Origin: Macrolepiota albuminosa
Lineage: Eukaryota > Basidiomycota > Agaricomycetes > Agaricales > Agaricaceae
DNA length: 64,000 nucleotides
Direction of reading: 5' to 3'
NCBI GenBank assembly: GCA_027475525.1
Contig: JAMWFC010000037.1
Span: forward strand, 191,419 to 255,418
A model generated the notes under the pieces. It searched no databases and had not been told where the DNA came from. It was given only the letters and a program-made list of their open reading frames with translations. Made by a program: the position numbers and the translations under genes. Below, in pieces: positions 20,852 through 34,139 of this stretch; positions within the stretch are counted from its first letter, which is position 1; every line of letters starts with the position of its first letter.

Positions 20852-23800
20852 ATGCAGAGTACAGGTCTTGCGAATTATCGTGGACTGAGGCTTCTCGCCC
20901 TCGGTAGGCTGATTCTTGTCCCCTATACTTTTCATTGGGGGATGACACACTACCACAGATGACGGGGGTATCCGTGGCCTCTCCGAGCTTCTGATCATAC
21001 AAGAGTTTATGAACAGGATTAAGTTCATCAACAAAGCTGCCGTACTACCTAAACCCTGCCAGTATTTTGATATAATTGGTGGTGTCGGAACGGGAGGGTA
21101 TGTGCCGTACAAGATTCTCTTTGGTATTGTTTCAGGTTTCATCTTCTAGACTTATTGCATTGATGCTCGGACGTCTCGAAATGCCAATTGATCGGGCCAT
21201 TGAGGAATATGTTCGCTTTTCTTCTAGTGTCTTCTCAGTGAAGCAGTGGCAAAGAAGCAAAGAAAAGTTCAAAGCCTCAGTCTTTGAGACTAAGATGGAG
21301 GCAATGATTGAATCTTCTGGAATTTTACCAAATTCTCTACTGCAAGATGTTGATTCTCAACTTTGTAAAAGGTCTGTGTATTACTTTTGTGTTGGTAAGA
21401 AAATAACACGTAGATCTCTAGTTTTGTTGTGGCACTTCCATCTGCTCATATGACACCACGACTTTTTCGTTCATATACAGTGGGTGCAAATCAGGGCTAT
21501 AACTGCACCATTGTCGAAGCAGCACGTGCAACTACTGCCATTCCAGGGCTTTTTGAGTCTGTATCAATAACTGAAGGAGGCATTCAAGAATCTTTTATTG
21601 GTGGTAGCTTGGGATATAATAACCCTAGCAGACTTGTTCTTGAAGAAGCAGAATCTGTGTTTGGTTATTCTGCACAAGTGGCTTGCCTTGTTAGTATAGG
21701 TGCTGGAAAAGTTGACCCTCTCTTTTTTCAGCACTTTAAATATTCAAGTATGAAGCATACTTTGAATATTGTCAGAAATATTGCAATTGATAGTGAAAGA
21801 GTTGCTGAAGAGTTACTAAGCCAATATAAGCACATTTCTAATGTGTTTTTCAGGCTTAATGTGGATCAAGGTCTGCAAAACTTTCTTTTTGATGGTTGGA
21901 AAAAGCTGTCAGAAATCAAAACACATACTTGGTCTTATTTGCAACAAAATAATGTTGCACATCAAGTTGATGGCATAGTACAGGCTCTAAATGCCAGTCC
22001 TTGTAAAATTTGTATAGGAGACTTTAGAGGCTCCTTGCTGCCTAGAAATTTGTCAAAATCTGACAGAAAAAATGTATATCAAATTCATAGTCCTACTCCA
22101 GTCTTTATAGGAAGAAAAGATATATTGGAAAAATTGAATAAATACTTTGCTATGAACTCTACTTCTAATGTACAAAGGAAATATGTTCTGCATGGTTTAG
22201 GTGGAGCTGGAAAGACACAAATTGTTTTGCAATTTTTGGCAATGTATGGATCAAGGTGGGTTCAATATAAAGATCTCATGATAAGGTGTTTTTAATAGAT
22301 CCTTTAGATTTTCCTCCATATACTTTTTTGATGCAAGCTCAAAAATATTTATAGAACAATTTTTCAAGTTTATTGCTAGTCAAACAACAACTTCTGAGCC
22401 TAGCTTAAATGCTGGTTTAGAATTACTTTGCTATGATCAAAGAGAGTGGCTATTGATTTTTGACAATGCAGATGATCCAATGTTCGATCTTCAGCCTTTT
22501 TTTCCACCTTGCCAACATGGAAATATTATTATTACTACAAGAAATAAGGAATGTGCATTGCATGCATCTCAACACAATGATAAAATTGAGAATTTATCTG
22601 AAGAAGATTCAATTGCTCTTCTTCATAAAATTTGTGGTAGATCAGAATTTTTGTATGCAGAAGCAAAAGATCTAGTTAAAGAACTTGGATTTTTCCCTTT
22701 AGCTATTGTACAAGCTGGTCACTATCTGTTGCAAGAACAATGGTTAGGATTTGCTCAATATATTGACAAATATAAATTGAATAAAAAGAAATATTTAGAA
22801 CAAAATACAAAACAGCATATTGATAGTTATTCACTATCACTTTATTCTACATGGGAAATCAGCTATGACAAGCTGCCTACATCTGCAAAGACAGTACTCA
22901 GCTTTTGGAGTATTTGTCATTATGATAAAATACCTATTGACCTCTTGCAAAGAGCATGGGATGTTGTAAAAATACAAAGAAATAGTGAGATTTTACAGCT
23001 TCAACAAATTTTGACACTATTCCTTGATAAAGAAGAGCAGTGGAATGAAAAGTTGATGGATAATATAATTCAATTGCTAACATCATATTCATTAGTTGAA
23101 AGAATTGCAGAAAACCTTATAAGAATGCATCCTTTAGTTCAAGAGTGTTGTCATGAGTTTTTAACAAATGAAGAAAAAATGAAACTGTACCATTGGGTAT
23201 CACAGATATATCAGTATTTAGGACAGAAAGATTTTGATTATAATGATGTTCAATTGTGGTTACCTCATGTGAGAAAATTGCAAGGAAACATATCAGTAGA
23301 ATTGGAGATTTTAAAAGTAGTCACAAGATTTCTATACACAGCAAGGCTATGGAATGATGTAATTGATCAAGTAACAAAAGTATTAGCCACTACTGAAGAA
23401 ACAGATTATGAAAGCTTTAATAAGTGGAAAAACATGCTAGGATATGCATTGCAAAAGTTAGGAAGACTTCAAGAGGCTGAAGAAATATAGAGACAGATTT
23501 TGGCTACTCAGCAAGCAACATTAGAAAATAATCACTTAGATATTCTTTATAGCATGAATAATCTTGCAATTACTTTGAGAAGAGCTGGAAAACTTCAAAA
23601 AGCTGAAGAAATACAGAGACAAATCTTGGCTGCTCATCCAGCAGTATTAGAAAATAATCACCCTCATATTTTTTCTAGCATGAATGATTTTGCAACTACT
23701 TTACAAATAGCTGGAAAACTTCAAGAAGCTGAAGAAATACAGAGACAAGTCTTGGCTGCTCAGCAAGCAGCATTAGGAAACAATCATCCTGATACTCTTA

Positions 23801-25617
23801 TTAGCATGAATGATTTGGCAACAACTTTAAAAATAGCTAGAAGACTTCAAGAAGCTGAAGAAATACAAAGACAAGTTTTAGCTGCTCAACAAGCTAGATT
23901 AGGAAACAATCACCCTGATACTCTTACTAGCATGGATAATCTTGCAACCACTCTTCAAATAGCTGGAAAGCTTCAAGAGGCTGAGGAAATACATAAACAG
24001 GTTTTAACTGCTCGACAAGTAGCATTAGGAAACAATCACCCTGATACTCTTACTAGCATGAATGATTTTGCAACTACTTTACAAAGAGCTGGAAAGTTCC
24101 AAGAAGCTGAAAAAATACAAAGACAAGTTTTGGCTACTCAGCATGCAGCATTAGGAAACAATCATCCTCATACTCTTCTTAGTATGAATGATTTTGCAAC
24201 TACTCTAAGAATAGCTGGAAAGATTCAAGAGGCTGAAAAAATGCAAAGAAATGTTTTAGCTGCTCAGCAATCAGTATTGGAAAACAATCATCCTCATACT
24301 CTTCTTAGTATGAACAATCTTGCAATCACTTTACAAGCAGCTGGAAAGCTCCAAGAAACTGAAATAATACAAAGACAGGTCTTGGCTACTCAGCAAGTAA
24401 TATTAGAAAACAATCATCCCCATACTTGGATTAGCATGAATAATCTTGCAATCACTTTACAAATAGCTGGAAAGCTTCAAGAAGCTGAAGAAATACATAA
24501 ACAAGTCTTGGCTGCTCAGCAAGCAGTATTGAAAAACAATTATTCTCATACACATATCAGCATGACTAATCTTACAACTACTCTACAAACAGCTAAAAGA
24601 TGCCAAGAAGCTGAAGAAGTAGAAAGTCCACTCTTAGCTGCTCAGCAAGCAGCATTATATAATTATCACCCTGATATTCTTACTAGCATGAATAATCTTG
24701 CAATTACTTTACAAATAGCTGGAAAACTTCAAGAGGCTGAAGAAATGCACAAACAGGTTTTGGCTGCTCGGCAAGCAGCATTAGGAAACAATCACATTGA
24801 TACTCTTACTAGCATGAATGATTTTGCAACCACTCTACAAAAAGCTGGAAGGTTTCAAGAGGCTGAAGAAATACAAAGATATGTTTTGGCTACTCAGCAA
24901 GCAGCATTAGGAAACAATCATCCTTATACTCTTCGTATTATGAATGATTTTGCAACAACTTTGAGAATAGCTGGAAAACTTCAGGAGGCTGAAGAAATAC
25001 AAAAACAGGTTTTAACTGCTCAGCAAGCAGCATTAGGAAACAATCATCCTCATACTCTTATTAGCATGAATAATCTTGCAATCATTCTACAAATAGCTGG
25101 AAATGTTCAAAAAGCTGAAAAAATACACAAACAAGTTTTAGTTGCTTGGCAAGCAACATTAGGAAACAATCATCCTTATACTATTATTACCATGAATGAT
25201 CTTGCAATTACTCTACAAAGAGCTAAAAAACTTCAAGAAGCTGAAGAAATATACAGACAAATTTTGGTTACTTGGCAAGCAATATTAGAAAACAATCACC
25301 CTTATACGCTTATTATCATGAATAATCTTGCAATTACTCTACAAAGAGCTAAAAAATTTCAAGAGGCTGAAAAAATACAAAAACAAGTCTTGGCTGCTCA
25401 GCAAGCAACATTAGGAAACAATCATCCTTATACTCTTACTACTATAAATAATCTTGCAATTATTCTCAAAAAAGCTGGAAAATTCCCAGAGCTTGAAAAT
25501 ATACTACAGAGAGAGGTTTTAGCTACTCAGCAAGCAGCATTAAGAAATAATTATTCCAGCACTTTTTTCTCTATTAATAATCTTTGGAATTATTTCAAAA
25601 AGGCTCTTAGAAAATAA
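20852..25617 (+). pseudogene. NLR2: patatin-like / NB-ARC / TPR protein with one in-frame TAG
   Basis: Same gene structure as NLR1: exons 20852-20903, 20959-21097, 21150-21371, 21422-22255, 22308-25617; the first three have the same lengths as in NLR1. Elbow GVGTGG and FIGGS again lack the catalytic Ser and Asp. The P-loop GLGGAGKTQ, Walker B LLIFDNADD and MHPLVQEC are intact. There are 16-17 TPRs of 42 residues, clearly more diverged from one another than in NLR1, and no 77-bp breaks. The only lesion is TAG at 23488-23490, in the first TPR, where every other unit has CAG (Gln): a single C-to-T change. The frame is otherwise open to 25617 (1518 residues if read through). It could be a real null allele, a sequence error, or a form that works without the repeats. 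Confidence 0.8.
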
Positions 25618-27414
25618 AAAAGAAAAGCTTTAGCACTTTATAAACATTTATCATTACTTTTGTAAATATATTATAAAAATATTATTATTTTATTCTTATT
25701 CAATTATGTATATTAATATTATAGTAAAATGACTTTCTTTATAGCTTTTATTTTATTTTATTTCAGAGCATAGCAAAAATTTCTGAAGAAATACCTGTTT
25801 AAAATAGATCATGTGATTTCTCACTAATATTTCTCTAGAAATCCTGGAAAGGTGCCTAATTAGAAAGTTTTTATGCCAGTTTCTGGAGAAATACTCATTA
25901 AAAATCACATGATCTGTTTCTAATGGATGTTTCTTCAGAAATCTCTGCCATGTCCTATAGTAAAAGCTATTTCAGCTTGAGCTATGTCAATAGCACTATT
26001 AATGCAGTCAAGGATCTTAGAAGTGACAGCCTCTGCAAGACTCTTCAATGTGTAATCTATGATGTCATTCTCTAGCAAAAATGTAACTGCAAAAGTTAAC
26101 AATATTATTAAGTTTAAATTAGTTGTCTTTTGCAACTAGTACTATTTATGGTCATTAACATGTCAACAAGCTTCAAGTGGTTATAGGGTTCTCTAGCTAG
26201 AATTTTTTCTCTAGCCTCCAGCCAGCAATGAGCGATAAGCATTAGTAGCTGACTTGACAAGGCCTGTATTTTTTCTTATCAAGACATCTATTTTTATCAG
26301 AGGACCTCTTATTTCTTTCTCTTTCACTCTTTATTTCTGTTGAAGAGACTTAGTAGAATGCCACACTTAGATGGTGGTAGCTATTTTATCTGTCAGATAT
26401 TTCATTTTTACAGCAGTGATGTTTTTCTTATCAAACTTTATTTGTTTTTTTTTATAAACAATTTTATCTAAAATCATCCTTAGTCATCTTTACTATTATA
26501 TCTGATGCTAAAAATCACAGTTCTTTAACTATTTTGAAGTACTTACTTAGCCTATAAACTTATATTGTATATTGTTCTATAGGTTACACACCCTATTCAC
26601 TTAAACTACAAATATATACAGTTAGACAACAAACCAGACAGACTCTTACTGTTATTAAGACACAATACTCCACATGTTACACACACCTAAAAATAAAATG
26701 TCTACAACATTGTCACCTCTTATATTTCTAAAAGACCACTAAAGCCAAATTCTTATCATAGCATGCATGAAAAATGCATGAAGATACCTTGATGGCACAG
26801 TTAAGAAACTTAAAGATGAACCAGAGGACAAAAATACCAAATAAGAACCTATCAAAGGACTGGTTTCTAGACTGTGTCCAACTCTACTCCAAGCTTAGTC
26901 TGATGACATGTCTACTCTTAGTACATCTAAATGACTACTCAGCTCATCCTATTCTCTTTTATCTTCTAGTAGTCAGCCTTGATGAATCATGTGCATGAAC
27001 TTTATTCAGCATTGATTATTGATTATTGTCAGTCATACTCCATTACATACTGGGGCTTAATTAATTAAGCAGTATTAGTAATAGTGCAGCCACCAATATA
27101 GTATATAAAAGCAGCTTGTGGATAGAATATCTTCAGGCTGAATAATAGCAATATTCTTCTGGCCTACACACCAAATCTACTGTAAGCTGTCTAGCAATGT
27201 CCAGCCACTTGGTTAGCCTTGCCAGTCTCTTGCCAGACTTCTGCTTGCTTCTACACCTGCTCAACTCCAGCTTGTCACTAGTACTTGTTGGCTCTGTGAA
27301 AGTAGTTCTGCAGATATTAAGCATTTTCTTTACAAAATCTGACAAAAAATTCCCAGGCATTACAGCAATAGCTACTGAATAGTTGTCAACTAATGTGATG
27401 GCTGAGGAGTGAGA
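25618..27414. other. AT-rich spacer after NLR2
   Basis: The first 180 bp match the 3' flank of NLR1. An inverted repeat follows at 25765-25962. Beyond this I see no gene: short ORFs (26135-25935 minus, 26774-26998 plus) have no recognisable domain and may be decayed transposon sequence. Confidence 0.55.
25765..25962. repeat. imperfect inverted repeat, possible MITE
   Basis: Two arms of roughly 85-100 bp (about 25770-25850 and 25862-25962) are inverted copies of one AT-rich motif, also present at 15005-15312 in direct orientation. It lies about 150 bp after the NLR2 stop, as its relative does after NLR1. Confidence 0.55.
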
Positions 27415-27416
27415 TA

Positions 27417-27634
27417 CAGTGGCTCAAAGAAGTGCCCCAATGTTTCATAGTTTTTGAAAGATGGCATTGGCATGTAGGAATGGAAGTATCTAAAATTTTG
27501 AATAAATCATGTAAAATACTATGGCAATGTAGCTACAGATTGCATCTGGGATTATGTAATTTGGATCCAAACTGATGGAGTAATGACTATTTTAAAATAT
27601 TCACTCATTGAGACACTTTTTTGAGCATCTCTAA
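27417..27634 (+). repeat. mariner 1 left TIR
   Basis: About 218 bp, starting CAGTGGCTCAAAGAAGTG. It is imperfectly complementary to the right TIR. Confidence 0.9.
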
Positions 27635-27669
27635 TTTTGGTATCTAGTACTTTGGATGTCCTCCATTTG

Positions 27670-28804
27670 CTTTGATAACTGCTTGAATCCTTCTAGGCAT
27701 GCTTTCTATCAGTCCTTAGCATACTTCTGATGGTATTTTATTCTGCTCCTTTGCAACCCTCTCCCACAACAATTCATGCACACTATGAGGAGGTATTTCA
27801 TACTGTCTAAGCTGCTTTTTGAGGTACTCCCAGAGGTGCTCAATAGGGATGAGATCAGGAAATTGGGCTGGCCACCAGAGACATCAAAGTTGTTGTCTTC
27901 AAACCACTTGTCAGCCCTTTTGGAGCTGTGTCTGGGGTCATTGTCCTGTTGAAAATAGCAGACACCCTCCTCCATCTCCAACTTCTCAAAACTCTCCTTT
28001 GCTCCAGCATCCAAAATTTTACAGTACTGCTCTGCATCCATGATCCTCACCACCTCTACCAGCTTTTCTACCCCATTCCAATCCATACAGTCCCATACCA
28101 TGAGATTATTCCTTCCTCCATGCCTTATAGTAGGTATAGTTTGTTTGGTCTAAAATGCCTTTCCCTTGTAGCCTCCACACATACTGCTTCCTATCTGACC
28201 CAATCCTGCTGATCTTTGTCTCATCTGTCTATAACATCCTTTTCCAGTCCTCCACAGTCCAGTCCTGATGCTCCTGAGCCTATTTAAATCATAGTTGCCA
28301 ATATCCAGCTTTAAGCATTGGAACTTTCCTCTTTATCACAGACTGATACCTCTCATTCTTCAGCACATTCCAGACAGTCTGAAGAAAGACAGGGTTGGAA
28401 ATGATGTTGTTGATAAAATTGGTGGCCTGGACAGCTGTATCAAGTCTTACAGTTGAGATTTGTTGAATAATAGCCTGTTTATTATGTGGAGTAAGCTTAG
28501 CAGAATGGCCTCAAGAATGGTTTTCCTTGTCCACTTCCAACTCTCTACCAATCCTCCCAATAGTAGACTTTCCTAGACCAGTATTAGCCTCATTTTGGCA
28601 CAGAGAATACCCTTCAGCAAGAAGAGAAGCAACAGCAGAGCATTGTGCAGAAGGAGTAACTGATGGTGGTTGAAGGCCAAGATATGGTTCAACCCAGCTG
28701 GAATCACTCCCAAATATATTTTCAAACATGGTCACATCACTTTGTTCATATTCCCACATCCAACTTACTCTTTGTTTCTGAGTAAAATAGGGATAAATTT
28801 GCAA
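27670..28804 (-). pseudogene. Tc1/mariner transposase, degraded
   Basis: It reads from 28804 leftwards. An N-terminal HTH region (GYSLCQNEANTGLGKSTIGRI) is followed by the first catalytic Asp (TDETKISRIGSD, near 28220), the second in YFQQDNDPRHSS (near 27935), and PIEHLWEYLKKQL with the third acidic residue (near 27835). All three DDE residues are visible, but many stops and frame changes (including a GHSAK segment after a stop at about 28511) show it is inactive. Confidence 0.85.
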
Positions 28805-28806
28805 AG

Positions 28807-29024
28807 TTAGAGATGCTCAAAAAATTGTCCCAATGAGTGAATATTTTAAAATAGTTATTACTCCATCAGTTTTGATCCAAATTACATAATCTTAAATGTG
28901 ATCTGTAGCTACAATGCCATAGTATGTTACATAATTTATTGAAAATTTTAGGTACTTCCATTCCTACATGCCAATGCCATCTTTCAAAAACTATAAAACA
29001 TTGGGACACTTTTTTGAGCCACTG
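28807..29024 (-). repeat. mariner 1 right TIR
   Basis: About 218 bp, ending in GAGCCACTG before TA. Confidence 0.9.
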
Positions 29025-29143
29025 TATCAGGGATGCATGGACTCTAGGCATCATTTATAACTGCAAAAACCTGACAGGATTAGGAGTAAAGATGAGTGAC
29101 ATGGCAGCAGAAGCTTGAGAGACACTTTAAAATGCATATGGCA

Positions 29144-29155
29144 TGGTATCAGAGC
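29144..29155 (+). other. copia primer-binding site
   Basis: TGGTATCAGAGC is the classical complement of the 3' end of initiator tRNA-Met used by many copia elements. It directly follows a CA that would end a 5' LTR. Confidence 0.75.
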
Positions 29156-30546
29156 TAGCAGCAATGGGAGCAGAGAAGAAACTATGTGCCACTATGTTCC
29201 TAGAAGGAGGCAATTTCCCAACACACATCTAGAACCTGTGAATGAAGTAGGAAGCTGCTACAGAGATAGGAGCAATAATCAGTGATGCCATATTCAGAAC
29301 AATTATTATGAGCTCACTCCCAGAATCCTAGAATGTAGTCATAACAAGTCCCTATGCTACAAAGACCTCAAATAAGTTGATTGTGGGCTTAACTATTTAC
29401 TGAGAACAACTAATGTTGCAAAAGGAATCTGCACTATCAGTAACTGCACTTCAGACAAACACAAAAATGCAAAAGCCAAAGCTGGTGTGTAGACATTCAA
29501 ACTGCAGGTGCACAGGACACTATAGAAAATTGCTACTGGAGGGGTGGAGAAAAGGAAGAATAATTCACACCTCATTTCAGGAACCAAGAAAATACATTAT
29601 CCATGTTAAATGCCCAGACAGGAAACTCTAAAGTATCTACTGCCAACTTGGCTGACACAAACCCTACAAACACACCACCACCTCCACAAACTACATACAC
29701 ACTAATGTGCAGACCTTGCCAAATATACCATATAATAAAATAGACAGTATACTAACACTGAAAATACAAATGATCACACCAACTTTTGCTGACTCTAGAG
29801 CAAGTGATCACTGTTTTGTATACTGTGAAGTCTCTATAAATTACATATTCTTCACAAACCCTAGAGAAGGAAAGGCAGCAACTCAAAATGGCATATTCTA
29901 GATAATCAGTCAGAGCATCATGAAGAAAATAATCAAGACCAGATATGATACTTCAGAGTTGGTTTTCTGCAATGTCCTACACACTCCAAACCTATCTGCC
30001 AACCTCATCTCAATTCAGTGTTTCAATAAAGCTAGATTCTCAGCAACTTTTGCATGAGGTCAAGCAGTATGCTAGGACTCTGAGGAGAGAAAAGTGCTTG
30101 TTGAACAAGACATAAAGGCATGTACAGCCTAGACATACTCAACCAGGCAAAACAGCCCAAAACTATGGTTATGGCAGCCTCATCTACACATCAATGTCCT
30201 AGTAAACCTTGATGGCTAGCATCACCATTTTGCCCATGCTGGGATAGATAACATCTGGAACATGGTCCAAAAGGGATTAGTAGATAGCCTAGATGTAAAA
30301 GGAGATCTGGAAGTAAAGGAGTTGTGTGAAGGTTGCATTTAAAGGAAACATGCTGTATGCCCATATGATGGGACTCATTAGATCAAACAAATAGTAAACA
30401 AGTGCATATATATTGACTTGTGGAGTTCTGCATCAGATACATCACTAGGTGGGGCTTCATACATGTTGTTAGCAGTTGATGGCAACATCACCTCACAGCA
30501 TATTTTCTGCTGAGAAAAGATTCCAAAATCATCCTCAAAGCATTCA
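29144..30546 (+). pseudogene. Ty1/copia 5' fragment (PBS, gag, protease, pre-integrase)
   Basis: It begins with a primer-binding site and runs through gag (FLEGGNFPTHI, IIMSSLPES), a zinc-knuckle-like region (CRHSNCRCTGHYRKLLLEGW, near 29485), a protease tract with VLHTPNLSANLISI (near 29970), and GAG-pre-integrase HFAHAGIDNIWNMVQKGLVD (near 30220). An integrase start (TSLGGASYMLLAVDG) ends at about 30540, where gypsy element A begins. There are several stop codons. The upstream LTR, if present, must lie in 29027-29143. Unlike the copia at 2932, it uses the classical tRNA 3'-end primer. Confidence 0.75.
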
Positions 30547-30759
30547 TGTAACATAGTATATTGATAGCATAATTAATATATACAAATATATTAATTTTTT
30601 ATTAGTGTTTACATTACTGCCTGGCTGCCTTATATAAGGCAGCCAATTTTACTGTCATACATAGTACTAGAATTGCATACCGATCTGGTTCTGTTGTGTG
30701 ACTGTAAGGCTAAGCTATTTTTTTGACAATGTTTCACTTTTGTGAACCTTTCAGGTTCA
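30547..30759 (+). repeat. gypsy element A 5' LTR
   Basis: About 213 bp, TG..CA. The right border is inferred by alignment to B and C. It contains a perfect palindrome at 30623-30644 (GGCTGCC...GGCAGCC) around a TATATA core. Confidence 0.65.
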
Positions 30760-33700
30760 ATTCTGATACTACAGACAAAAACTATATATCTAGACTGATA
30801 GCCTAGACTGTGATTGCATCAAACAGTGCATCAACTTCTTTGATGCACATCCTCAGATTAAAAGAGATATAGCAATGCTTGATTGGATGGATACCAATCA
30901 ATCTTCTGAACCAACCCACAATGGTGAGACTATCAACCAGTCATTGGCTTACCCTCAAGCTGCTGTGACTGATCTGAATTGGCCTGGGTCAGAATATACT
31001 GAGGCTATAGTGGAGGAGTCCTCCTGACAGCCTCAGGGAATGCCAGGAAGAATGCAATGGAGTGAAGTGCAGCCAACAGCTGCACCAAGCAGTGCAGCAA
31101 GACCATGAGTAGCCATGGAAAACCTGGACCAACAACCCAGCAGGGACCACATATTTCTCATGCAGGCCAGGAGGTCAGGATGACAGTTTCAGAGCAGGAG
31201 TAGTGCTCAGGGTCCTACTGAAGGTTGCAGACCTTCATTATACTTCCTGAAAAAAATGCCAAGACCAGAAGTAGGCAGTTGAAGAGTACCAACTGAGTCC
31301 ACCCCAATGATGCAACATCCGCAGGGAGTTGGAGTGACTCAGAAAGCAGCAATTTCTGAGCAGAGAACTCTGGCAGTACACTGGGAGGATGAAACTTCCA
31401 ATGATGAGGAGAGTGGACAAAGTGAGTCCACCCTGCAGGTTTAGTGCGCAATGCTATGAAAAAGATACCCTAGCATTACTAAAAACACAATATGTGCCTG
31501 ACTAGGACTGTATGTCCTGAAACACATATGGTTGATACAAGCTAGAGGTGACAGCGTACCTCAGTCAAATACAATTGAATATATTACTTTATATGTGCAG
31601 ATTCTTGAGCTCATGGCCCAAGCATATATGTACCGCAAGGCTAATAGAGGGTCAGCTGCCTCAACTCCAGAAGGAGAAAATTTGATCCCAAATATACTCC
31701 CTGCAGCAAAGCCAGAGCTTTCTCCACATTTGGAGGAAGCAATGAGTAATATATATGCTCCCCAGCAAGCAGGAGAGTCAGACAAACAGCTTGCAGCCAG
31801 GTTTGCTGCAGCACAAAGGCAGAACATGTTCAGAAGTCAACCAAGGGGACCTTTGTCGATGGCTGAGTCAGTATCAACTATCCCAGTGGTAGATAGTCGC
31901 CCAGTAGAGGTGGAGGAAGCAGTATATCTGCACATAAAACAGGAAGCAGTGGAGAATACTCCACTGACAAGTTGAGTGCCATTGGCCAATAAGTTTGCTG
32001 AGAGGGTTGCCTATCAGCACATGCAAAATCAAGACCTGAAATGCTAGGGATATTCCTGGATTGATTACCAGGGTATTGTATTCAATGGGATAATGCCCAT
32101 TGATGATATGAAATGGCAATATGTACAAAGGACACAACAGCTGGACAGTTGGAGAGAGAATCCTCCCTCCTCAGAACTGAGTCAAATTCCTGACCAACAG
32201 GTGACAGAGGAATGAGGGGGACAAGAGGCCCCACCTCACTGAAATGGTGCAGAGAGACCATACTATACAGGTCAGCAACCTGTATGAGCATTTTCTGTGG
32301 TGCCTCCTGCTGAAGGCAGGAATAAAATGCCTGGAGTAACTGAGGCAACAAAGGTGTATACTGAGAATATGCACCAGCACCTCAGTAGTATCATTGATGA
32401 TGTGGTAGGTGTAGCATTGTGCCTACCCAAAGGTATAAAACTGCAAAAGACGGAGTCCAAACACATCAATCCATACAGAGGAGAGGCCAAGTTTAGCGAC
32501 TTGGAAAATTGAACAATAGATGTGTGCAACCATCTGGCAGCATGCCAGTATGGTGGTGATTGTCTGGACTGTGAACATGTATTCATTCTTCCTGTCTTTG
32601 GATAGACCGGCCAAGGCCTGGTTCTGACATCACATCTTGCACTACAATTGCACAAGACAGCAATAGATGTTCAAGGATGTAATCCTTGAACTATATAATA
32701 GGTTCATGAGCACATCCACCATGCAGGATGCCCAGGAGGTGTTCATTGCAACCTTTTATATGGAGAAATTGGGTATACAAGGTTTCTACAACATCTTGAT
32801 TGACCATGCACATAATATGTCTATTTACCCAGACAACTGGGTAATGATCGACATGTTCTTGTGTGGAATATCCAATGCAATAAGAGAGTCTCTCATTTGT
32901 GATGATGGGCTATCACCTCAAGTGAATACAGTAGAGGAATTTGTAGTGCATGCATTGCACTATGAGCAAGCCCACAAAATCATGAAACACTTTGAGCTGC
33001 ATAGCTCAAAGACTCAACAGACAAAAAGGCCTGAACCTCGGAAGGTAGGCACCTTCTGGGCCCATTGGAAGGAAATGGTGGGTAATACAAACGTGCAGTT
33101 CATAGTAAGAGCAGCACCTTGACAGGAGCAATGCTTCTGAAGTGACTGCCTGGTGGAGCAGAGGGAACCCCCAGTATAGGATCCTCAGAGAGGTCTATAC
33201 CAAGAGGATGCTCAACCGCAACTGGTTGCTGAAGTGGCCAAGATGCCAAATGGGCCACTAAGGATTGAAGCAACTTGCCCTTTTGCAGCAAATAAGTGCT
33301 TCAAATGTGGCAGACCTGGGCATTTTGCAAATACATGTCCAGAGAGTGGTGGATGGCCAGGGGCCAAGCCACATGCATATGTACACATGGCACATACCGC
33401 TATCCCTGATGTAGAAGGAGTAGACTCAGGTAATGAGCCTGATGTTGAAGACAATGAGGTGCCAGAGGAAGGGAATGCCTCTGCTCCAGAAGAGTTGTTG
33501 GGTGATGAGTATGTTGAGGTCGATATATATAACAATGGTTACTATGCTAAGGAATTGGATTCAGAGTTCATGGAAGCACTGATGGACTACCTGACCAGCA
33601 TACTCAACTGATTAGTCAGAGCAGCCAACATGAAGGTGTATAAGGTACACCTTTGCAAGGCTCTGGAGAAACTGGCAAGACCAGTGCTGAAGTGCAAGGA

Positions 33701-34139
33701 CAAGGAGTGCCTTGCATCTTATGTAGAGGTGAATGGCCACAAGGCATGGACCTTGTGGGACTCAGGAAGTATGACTACTGAGGTGATACCTCAGTTTTGT
33801 CAAGTGCATGATATCTATGTTAGTGAGCTGAAGAAGCCACTACTCCTTCAGTTAGGCACTGTGGGCAGTCAAGCTGCAGTACAGTTTGGTACACAGGCAA
33901 GTATTGCCTGTGCAAAATTGAGAACTAAAGAGTATCTGGATGTAGCAAATTTTGATCACTACGACATGATTATAGGGACGCCCTATGTGAGGAAGCACAA
34001 TGTCCTTCTTGATTTCAAGAAGAATGAGATAGTGGTGGATGGCAACACCATCTCTGCCATATGAGTGACCATGGACAATAGTGATGGACGTCTCTATTGA
34101 TACCGTGCTATGGAAAAGAAGGTGCTAGTCAGGCAATAC

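Larger units (their letters stand above)
27417..29024 (-). mobile_element. Tc1/mariner element 1
   Basis: The 1608-bp element is bounded by TA dinucleotides (27415-27416, 29025-29026), with terminal inverted repeats of about 218 bp (27417-27634 and 28807-29024). Each repeat has a similar motif (TCA...GCCCCAATG or its variant) at both its outer and inner end, as in IR/DR-type Tc1 elements. Transposase is on the minus strand and decayed. Confidence 0.93.
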
